A program made the position numbers and the translations under genes. The notes beneath the pieces were generated by a model. It worked only from the letters and a program-made list of their open reading frames with translations. It was not told where the DNA came from and ran no database searches. Positions 58,938 to 64,000 of a stretch of 64,000 nucleotides of DNA are shown here, one piece after another (the first letter of the stretch is position 1; the number at the start of each line of letters is the position of its first letter). This DNA comes from Actinomadura sp. DC4 (GTDB lineage Bacteria > Actinomycetota > Actinomycetes > Streptosporangiales > Streptosporangiaceae): contig NZ_JAUEQY010000015.1 of the NCBI RefSeq assembly GCF_030406325.1, positions 176,697-240,696 on the forward strand, given 5' to 3'.

Positions 58938-60389
58938 ATGCTGCTCGGAGACATCGCCCACCGGTGCGGGACGCTCTGGCCCTCCCGCACCGCCTTCGTC
59001 TGGTCGGGACGGCGCCGCACGTACGGTGAGCTGGCCCGCCGCGTCGAGCGCCTGAGTTCGGTGTTCGCCGCGGCGGGGGTCCGTACGGGCAGCAGGGTCG
59101 CTCTGCTGAGCGCGAACACCCCCGAGGCGATCGAGACGGCCTTCGCCGCGTCGCGGCTCGGCGCCTGTGTGGTGCCGCTCAACACCCGCCTCGCGCCGGC
59201 GGAGATCCGTTTCCAGATCGAGGACTCCGGCGCCGCGTACGCCGTCGTGCACCCCGCCCTCGAACCTCTCGCGCGCGAGTCCGGGCTCCTCGCGCTCACG
59301 CACTGGATGATCGGCGAGGAGACGCGTCCCGGCGTCGCGGCCGGCGCCGAGGGGCCGCGGCCGGGAGCGGACACCCCGATCATCCAGCTGTACACCTCGG
59401 GCACCACGGGACGGCCGAAGGGCTGCCTGCTCACCAACCGCGGGTGGGTGGCCGCGACCGTCAACGCCGTGCAGGGTCTCGGCGTCACCGGGGAGGACCG
59501 GCTGCTCGCGACGCTGCCGCTGTTCCACGTCGCGGGGTACGGCATGGTCCTCGCGCACCTGGCGATGGGCGGGACGGTCGTGTTCCCTGCCGGCGCCGGG
59601 CCGGACGAGGCGTGGTCGCTCATCGCCGAGCACGGCGTCACCGTCGCGATCTTCCCGACGGGCACACGCCGGGCGCTGCGGCATCCGTCGGCGCGGCCGC
59701 TGCGCCTGGTGTACGGGATGGCCGGCACCGAGCGCGCCGAGACGCTGCGCATCCTCGCCGAGCTGGGCTGCGACTACCGCGGCGTGTACGGCTCGACCGA
59801 GGCGGGCAACTTCGTGGCCGTCTCGACCCTGGCCGAGGAGCTCGAACGGCCCGGCACCGTCGGCCGCCCCCTGCCCGCCTTCGACATCGCGATCGAGGCG
59901 TCGCCGGGGGAGCCGGGCGAGCTGCTCGTACGCGGGCCGTCGATGATGGCGGGGTACGCGAACCTGCCCGGCGAGGGGCTCCGCGACGGGTGGCTGCACA
60001 CCGGCGACGTCATGCGCCGCGACGACGACGGCTACCTCTACTTCGTCGACCGCGCCAAGGACATGATCAAGACGGGCGGCGAGAACGTCTACTCCGCCGA
60101 GGTCGAGCGGGTCCTGCTCACCCATCCGGGCGTCGGCGACGCGGCGGTCTTCGGCGTACCCGACCGGCGCTGGGGCGAGGCGGTGAAGGCGCTGGTGGTC
60201 ACGCGCGCGCCGGTCGGTCCCGAGGAGCTGGACGCGTACTGCCGCGACCGCCTCGGCGCCTTCAAACGGCCGCGCTGGTACGAGTTCGCCGCCGCGATCC
60301 CGCGCAACCACTCCGGCAAGATCCTCAAGCGGGACCTCCGGGAGGCGCACGACCCGGACGTGGCCGTACGCCTGCCGGAGAGCCGCTGA
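58938..60389 (+). CDS. Acyl-CoA synthetase (AMP-forming)
   Basis: 483 residues. ANL-superfamily motifs: P-loop IQLYTSGTTGRPKG, YGSTEAGN, TGDVMRRDDDGYLYFVDRAK and the C-terminal Lys in NHSGKILKRDL. Activates a carboxylic acid to its CoA thioester through an acyl-adenylate. Neighbours (dehydrogenase, hydratase) point to acid catabolism; chain type unknown. Confidence 0.95.
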   Translation: MLLGDIAHRCGTLWPSRTAFVWSGRRRTYGELARRVERLSSVFAAAGVRTGSRVALLSANTPEAIETAFAASRLGACVVPLNTRLAPAEIRFQIEDSGAAYAVVHPALEPLARESGLLALTHWMIGEETRPGVAAGAEGPRPGADTPIIQLYTSGTTGRPKGCLLTNRGWVAATVNAVQGLGVTGEDRLLATLPLFHVAGYGMVLAHLAMGGTVVFPAGAGPDEAWSLIAEHGVTVAIFPTGTRRALRHPSARPLRLVYGMAGTERAETLRILAELGCDYRGVYGSTEAGNFVAVSTLAEELERPGTVGRPLPAFDIAIEASPGEPGELLVRGPSMMAGYANLPGEGLRDGWLHTGDVMRRDDDGYLYFVDRAKDMIKTGGENVYSAEVERVLLTHPGVGDAAVFGVPDRRWGEAVKALVVTRAPVGPEELDAYCRDRLGAFKRPRWYEFAAAIPRNHSGKILKRDLREAHDPDVAVRLPESR

Positions 60390-60390
60390 G

Positions 60391-61572
60391 TCAGTACGAC
60401 TTGGGCAGTCCCAGCTCGTGCTGGGCGATGTGCGCCAGGACGAGTTCCTCGGCGACCGGGATGTTCTTGCCGATGCGGGCGTCGCGGAACAGCCGGGCGA
60501 CCGGGTACTCCAGGGAGTAGGCCATGCCGCCGTGCGCCTGGAACATGCGGTCCGCCGCCTGCCAGGCAGCCTCGGCGGCGGTGAGCTTGGCGATGTTGGC
60601 CTCCGAGCCGCAGGGCCGCTGCCGGTCCCACAGCCACGCCGCCTTGTAGACCATCAGCCGCGCGAGCTCCACCTGCGCCTTGACCTGCGCGAGCGGGAAC
60701 GCGACCGCCTGGTTGGCGCCGATCGGCCGGCCGAACGGCGCGCGCTCCCTGGCGTAGTCGACCGCCACCTTGAGGGACAGCTCGCCGCAGCCGACGGCGC
60801 CGGCCGCCGCGATGATCCGCTCGGGGTTGAGGATGTCCCACAGCACCGCGAAGCCCTCGTCGACCGTGCCGATGACGTTCGCCGCCGGCACGCGCACCTC
60901 GTCGAGGAAGACCATGTTCGAGGCGACGGTGTTCGTGCCGAGCTTCGGGATGGGCCGGTAGGTCAGCGTGCCCTTGGCGACGGCCTCCTCGATGTCGACG
61001 AGCAGGATCGTGAAGCCGTTGACGCGCGGCCGGGCCTCGGCCGCCGGGATCGTACGGCTGACGAGCACCATGTGCCGGGCGCGCTCGACCCCGGAGATCC
61101 AGATCTTCTGCCCGGTGACCACGAAGTCGTCGCCCTCGCGCCGGGCCATCGTGGTGATGTTGATCGCGTTGCTGCCGGCGTCCGGCTCGGTGATCGCGAA
61201 ACAGGTCTCCGACCGCCCGGCGGCCAGCGCGGGCAGCAGCGCGCGTCTCTGCTCGTCGGTGCCGTGACGGCCGATGGTCAGCGCGCCGAAGGCGGGGGTG
61301 AGCAGGTAGACGAAGGAGGAGGCTCCGCCCGCGCCGGATGCGGCGAGCGTCTCGGCGGCCACCGCGAGCTCGAGCAGCCCCTGCCCTCCGCCGCCGTACT
61401 CCTCGGGCACGGCCAGGCCGAGCCAGCCGCCGTCGGCGAGCTCGCGCCAGACCTCCTCGGGCCAGCGCTTGTCCGCGTCACAGCGGTCCCAGTAGTCCAG
61501 CCCGTGGCGCGCGCCGATCGCGGCGACCCCGTCCCGTACGGCGACGGCGCTCTCCGGCAGGTCGAAATCCAC
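60391..61572 (-). CDS. Acyl-CoA dehydrogenase
   Basis: 393 residues with the family signatures CFAITEPDAGSNA and QAHGGMAYSLEYPVARLFRD. The usual catalytic Glu-Arg-type positions in the C-terminal half are present as AHGGMAYS and RDARIGKN. FAD-dependent alpha,beta-desaturation of acyl-CoA. Convergent with the synthetase gene; its start faces the PadR gene. Confidence 0.93.
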   Translation of the reverse strand: MDFDLPESAVAVRDGVAAIGARHGLDYWDRCDADKRWPEEVWRELADGGWLGLAVPEEYGGGGQGLLELAVAAETLAASGAGGASSFVYLLTPAFGALTIGRHGTDEQRRALLPALAAGRSETCFAITEPDAGSNAINITTMARREGDDFVVTGQKIWISGVERARHMVLVSRTIPAAEARPRVNGFTILLVDIEEAVAKGTLTYRPIPKLGTNTVASNMVFLDEVRVPAANVIGTVDEGFAVLWDILNPERIIAAAGAVGCGELSLKVAVDYARERAPFGRPIGANQAVAFPLAQVKAQVELARLMVYKAAWLWDRQRPCGSEANIAKLTAAEAAWQAADRMFQAHGGMAYSLEYPVARLFRDARIGKNIPVAEELVLAHIAQHELGLPKSY

Positions 61573-61624
61573 CCGAACCTCCTTCGGTTCTTGTTCCGAC
61601 CACAGTAGCGATCCGGCTGGACAC

Positions 61625-61652
61625 CTCGTAGTGCTATGCCTAGCATTACGAG
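61625..61652. promoter_or_regulatory. PadR operator palindrome
   Basis: CTCGTAGTGCTA-tgcc-TAGCATTACGAG, 12-bp arms with one mismatch, ending 2 bp before the PadR ATG. Binding here would block initiation, so autorepression is expected. Confidence 0.65.
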
Positions 61653-61654
61653 GT

Positions 61655-61969
61655 ATGCGACGAGAACAACTGAAGGGGCATCTCGACCTGCTCCTGCTGT
61701 CCGTGCTGACCGGCGGGCCGGCGCACGGCTACGCGATCATCGGCGCGCTGCGCGACCGCAGCGACGGCGCCTTCGACCTGCCGGAGGGCACGATCTACCC
61801 GGCGCTGCACCGGCTGGAGTCGAGCGGGCTGCTGCGCAGCTACTGGGCCGAGGAGTCCGGCCGCCGCCGCCGGCTGTACGAGCCGACCGCGGCGGGCGCC
61901 ACGGCGCTGACCGGGATGCGCGAGGAGTGGCGGGCGTTCTCACGCGGCGTGCAGGCGGTGCTGGCATGA
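61655..61969 (+). CDS. PadR-family transcriptional regulator
   Basis: 104 residues from the ATG at 61655 directly behind the palindrome; no ribosome site is seen, so the mRNA may be leaderless. PadR winged helix: LDLLLLSVLTGGPAHGYAII, EGTIYPALHRLESSGLL, RRRLYEPTAAG. Its stop overlaps the HAAS-domain gene by 4 bp. Confidence 0.92.
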   Translation: MRREQLKGHLDLLLLSVLTGGPAHGYAIIGALRDRSDGAFDLPEGTIYPALHRLESSGLLRSYWAEESGRRRRLYEPTAAGATALTGMREEWRAFSRGVQAVLA

Positions 61970-62727
61970 GCGACATCGACCGTTACCTCGACCGGCTGCT
62001 CGCCGAGCTGCGCGGCTCGCCGGCGGACGTACGGCGCGTGCTCACCGAGGCGGAGGAGCATCTGCGCGAAGCGGCGCGCGACGGCGTGGAGGAGGGGCTG
62101 ACCGAGGAGGAGGCGCAGCGCCGGGCGGTCGAGCGGTTCGGTCCGCCGCGCGTGGTGGCGCGCCGTTTCGACGGCGTCCTACGGTCCGGAGAGGTCGTCC
62201 GCGCGCTCGCGTGGGCACTGGCGCCCCTCGCCGCCGTCGGGCTGATCGCCGTCGGTGTCAGCGGGGTGATCTCGGAGGTGCTGGGACGGCTCTTCGGACC
62301 GGCCTTCGTCTCCGGCGACCTGCCGTGGGTGCGTTACACGCCGCAGCGGTGCGCGGAGCTGCGGGGACTGTTCCCCGGTCACGACTGCCTGGAGGCCGCG
62401 ACCCTGGACCACTGGGGCGAGGTGGTGTGGTTCCGCGTCGCGGCCGGGGCGCTGGGCCTGCTGATCCTCGGCGCGTACGCGCTGGTCCGGCGGCGTGCGA
62501 AGCCGCCCGCCCTCGTCCTGCGGCCGGGTCTGGTGCCGGCCGCCGGCGCCGCGGTGTACGGACTCGCCGCAATGGTCCTGGCGTTGCAGGGAGCCGACGC
62601 GGCCGCGCTCGGCGGGACGCGCGGAGGCGGCGGGCAGTGGTGGAGCGCGGGGATCGTCGCGCTGGCCGCCGCGGTCGCCTACCTGCGGTCGGCGTCCCGG
62701 GTGGTGTTTTCGCGATCTACAACGTAA
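61966..62727 (+). CDS. HAAS/DUF1700-type membrane protein coupled to PadR
   Basis: 253 residues. Cytoplasmic N-terminal HAAS-like domain (DIDRYLDRLLAELRGSPADV ... EEHLREAARDGVEEGLTEEE AQRRAVERFG) followed by four membrane segments. PadR-HAAS pairs are common envelope-stress modules in which the membrane partner is the regulated product. Two Cys in the external loop (CAELRGLFPGHDCLE) may form a disulphide. Confidence 0.8.
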   Translation: MSDIDRYLDRLLAELRGSPADVRRVLTEAEEHLREAARDGVEEGLTEEEAQRRAVERFGPPRVVARRFDGVLRSGEVVRALAWALAPLAAVGLIAVGVSGVISEVLGRLFGPAFVSGDLPWVRYTPQRCAELRGLFPGHDCLEAATLDHWGEVVWFRVAAGALGLLILGAYALVRRRAKPPALVLRPGLVPAAGAAVYGLAAMVLALQGADAAALGGTRGGGGQWWSAGIVALAAAVAYLRSASRVVFSRSTT

Positions 62728-62733
62728 AGGCGG

Positions 62734-63303
62734 TCAGCCGGTGCGGTCGCCGAGGTAGCGCGAGACCAGGCGGGCGAGCCGGGCGGCGACGATCTCGGGT
62801 GGGTCCATCGGCAGGACGGTGTGGCTCATCGTCAGCCGTACGACGGCGTCGGCGAGTTCGGTCACCTCGGCCGGGTCGAGCCCGGGCCACTGGCGCAGCG
62901 TGTGCGCGATGATGCGCTGTTTGGCCGCGAACAGCACCGGTTCGGCGCGCGTGGTCATGAGCGGCAGCAGGTCCTCGCTGCCGGAGCCGGTCAGGATCGC
63001 CTTCTTCAGCGGGTCGTCGGCCGCCGTGCTGAGGGTGTAGGTCACGGCGGCGGCGACCGCCGAGTAGAGGTCCTCGTGCCGGGTCAGCGCCTCGTCCACC
63101 GCGTCGAGGTAGCGGTCGTTCTCCCGCAGGGTCAGCGCCTGCGCCAGCCGCCACTTGTCGCCGAACTCGTTGTAGACGGTCTGCCGCGAGACCCCGACCG
63201 CGTCCGCGACGTCCTGCATGCGCACCCGCCGGAACCCCCGCTCGATGATGAGCGCACCGGCGGCGTCGAGCAGGTCGTCGCGGAGTGTTCGGCGCTGCTG
63301 CAT
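62734..63303 (-). CDS. TetR-family transcriptional regulator
   Basis: 189 residues. HTH: LLDAAGALIIERGFRRVRMQ, VSRQTVYNEFGDKWRLAQAL. The ligand domain is of the type next to lipid or efflux genes. Convergent with the HAAS gene; upstream gap of 98 bp to the gene at 63402. Confidence 0.92.
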   Translation of the reverse strand: MQQRRTLRDDLLDAAGALIIERGFRRVRMQDVADAVGVSRQTVYNEFGDKWRLAQALTLRENDRYLDAVDEALTRHEDLYSAVAAAVTYTLSTAADDPLKKAILTGSGSEDLLPLMTTRAEPVLFAAKQRIIAHTLRQWPGLDPAEVTELADAVVRLTMSHTVLPMDPPEIVAARLARLVSRYLGDRTG

Positions 63304-63401
63304 GCCCCCAGGATTTCAGACCCCCGCCCCGGCGAACATTCCTGTCATCCGGAGCGGCAGGTGAGGCGTCTTTCTGATGGGACACGAAACAGGGGGGCGT
63401 C

Positions 63402-63761
63402 ATGAAGGTATGGCCACCGGGCAAGCATCGCCGAACGACGCTGAGCGGCCTGATGAGACGCCGGCCGCACGCTCCGGCCGTACGCGCCGCCGAGCTCGCC
63501 AACTGGGTGCTGCACGACGAGAAACTGCTGGTGGAGACGAGGTTCGGGGGGAACGCCGAGCTGTACGGCGCCTGGCGTGACCGCCTGTGGACGGAGATGC
63601 ACGACAGGATGCACCGTCCGGATCAGGCGCGGACATACACCGAAGACGAGGAATATGTCGTGATGACGGCCTTCGACGGCAACTGGGCGCAGTACCGTGT
63701 CTGCCGTGATCGTCTCCGCGAGGAGCTCTGGCAGATCATGAAGGTCACCAAAGGCCGCTGA
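63402..63761 (+). CDS. Hypothetical small basic protein
   Basis: 119 residues, no membrane segment. Two similar blocks occur: ELYGAWRDRLWTEMHDRM and AQYRVCRDRLREELWQIM, an internal repeat of about 45 residues (about 41-70 and 89-115), each after an acidic-aromatic stretch. Family not recognised. Confidence 0.6.
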   Translation: MKVWPPGKHRRTTLSGLMRRRPHAPAVRAAELANWVLHDEKLLVETRFGGNAELYGAWRDRLWTEMHDRMHRPDQARTYTEDEEYVVMTAFDGNWAQYRVCRDRLREELWQIMKVTKGR

Positions 63762-63778
63762 ACCAGCGCCCCACGGAC

Positions 63779-63819
63779 GCCGCGCGGCCGGGTCATCCCC
63801 CCGATCCCGGTCGCGCGGC
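63779..63819 (+). terminator. Terminator hairpin after the hypothetical gene
   Basis: GCCGCGCGGCCGGG / CCCGGTCGCGCGGC, 14-bp arms with one mismatch, 13-nt loop, followed by CTTTCATT. Lies 18 bp past the stop. Confidence 0.7.
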
Positions 63820-63875
63820 CTTTCATTCGACGCACCGCCGCGAAATATGATCGGCGCCGTATTGCGCGAGGCGCG

Positions 63876-64000
63876 CTAGAGGGGGATGTTGCCGTGCGCG
63901 CCCCTGGCAGGGGTGGCCTCGGCGATGGCTTGTGCGATGGCGCGGCGGGTTTTGGCGGGGTCGATGATTTCGTCGATGACGCCGAGGTCGTGGGCGCGTT
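63876..64000 (-). CDS. Carboxyl-transferase (propionyl/acetyl-CoA carboxylase beta) C terminus, partial
   Basis: The last 41 codons of a minus-strand gene whose start is beyond the window. The end reads RAHDLGVIDEIIDPAKTRRA and ARGAHGNIPL, the conserved tail of biotin-dependent acyl-CoA carboxylase beta subunits (HGNIPL). It fits the acyl-CoA metabolism of the neighbourhood. Confidence 0.85.
   Translation of the reverse strand, partial: RAHDLGVIDEIIDPAKTRRAIAQAIAEATPARGAHGNIPL

Overview
The window is a 64 kb stretch of a very GC-rich, gene-dense actinomycete chromosome. Evidence: GC-biased third positions, GTG/TTG starts, AGGAGG-type ribosome sites, PadR/TetR/XRE regulators, a CBM2-bearing secreted hydrolase set and actinomycete-style mobile genes. 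A Streptosporangiales/Thermomonosporaceae-like genus fits, but no rRNA or marker protein settles it. No tRNA or rRNA gene was seen.

Layout. 1-13.5 kb: chromosomal genes, namely a NarL-type two-component pair, a beta-lactamase-fold protein that has lost its catalytic residues, small conserved proteins (YjbR, DUF1801, DUF427), an ABC-F ATPase, a nuclease-NACHT ATPase likely to be antiviral, a CPA1 antiporter, a small-protein/CHAT-protease conflict pair and a lipoprotein. 13.6-20.5 kb: a secreted polymer-degrading cluster (NodB deacetylase-CBM2, GH11 xylanase-CBM2, purple acid phosphatase, GH26-like and GH76 enzymes). The two CBM2 segments are virtually identical DNA, and CGAAA/TTTCG palindromes lie upstream of the xylanase. 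20.5-29.4 kb: TetR/AlkB-like pair, protoglobin-RidA pair, an NlpC/P60-like secreted protein, a patch of decayed genes, a divergent NAD-dependent DNA ligase and a flavoprotein.

29.64-53.58 kb: an integrative element of the actinomycete ICE type. It is bounded by a 24-bp direct repeat with one mismatch (17-bp perfect core). At its right end it has a tyrosine integrase, an excisionase-like protein, an RHH protein and an FtsK/TraB-like DNA translocase with small membrane and zinc-ribbon proteins. At its left end is a DUF2637 (SpdB-like) gene. In between are a regulatory block (ATP-binding, BldC/GntR-like, HD, NUDIX and HTH-PLD proteins, several broken) and a complete type I-E CRISPR-Cas system (cas3, cse1, cse2, cas7, cas5, cas6e, cas1, cas2) with three arrays of about 39, 11 and 13 repeats. 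The arrays differ mainly in the crRNA 5' handle. I recognise no replication initiator.

The most unusual locus is the 353-bp gap between cas3 and cse1. It holds a 36-codon ORF for a one-helix hydrophobic peptide, a perfect 15-bp-arm hairpin right behind its stop, and on the opposite strand a single CRISPR-like unit: 14 nt identical to the 3' end of the array-3 repeat, exactly 33 nt of spacer, then a degenerate repeat that keeps the hairpin. This is the anatomy of a toxin plus crRNA-like antitoxin (CreTA-like) or self-regulating crRNA-like gene. It would tie survival of the host to the CRISPR-Cas system and hence to the element.

53.6-64 kb: chromosome again, with an XRE regulator, a flavohaemoglobin-like protein, a class-I amidotransferase homologue without its Cys, a run of acyl/CoA metabolism genes (esterase, enoyl-CoA hydratase, SRPBCC protein, acyl-CoA synthetase, acyl-CoA dehydrogenase), a PadR/HAAS pair with its own palindrome, a TetR regulator, and the 3' end of a biotin-dependent carboxylase beta subunit.
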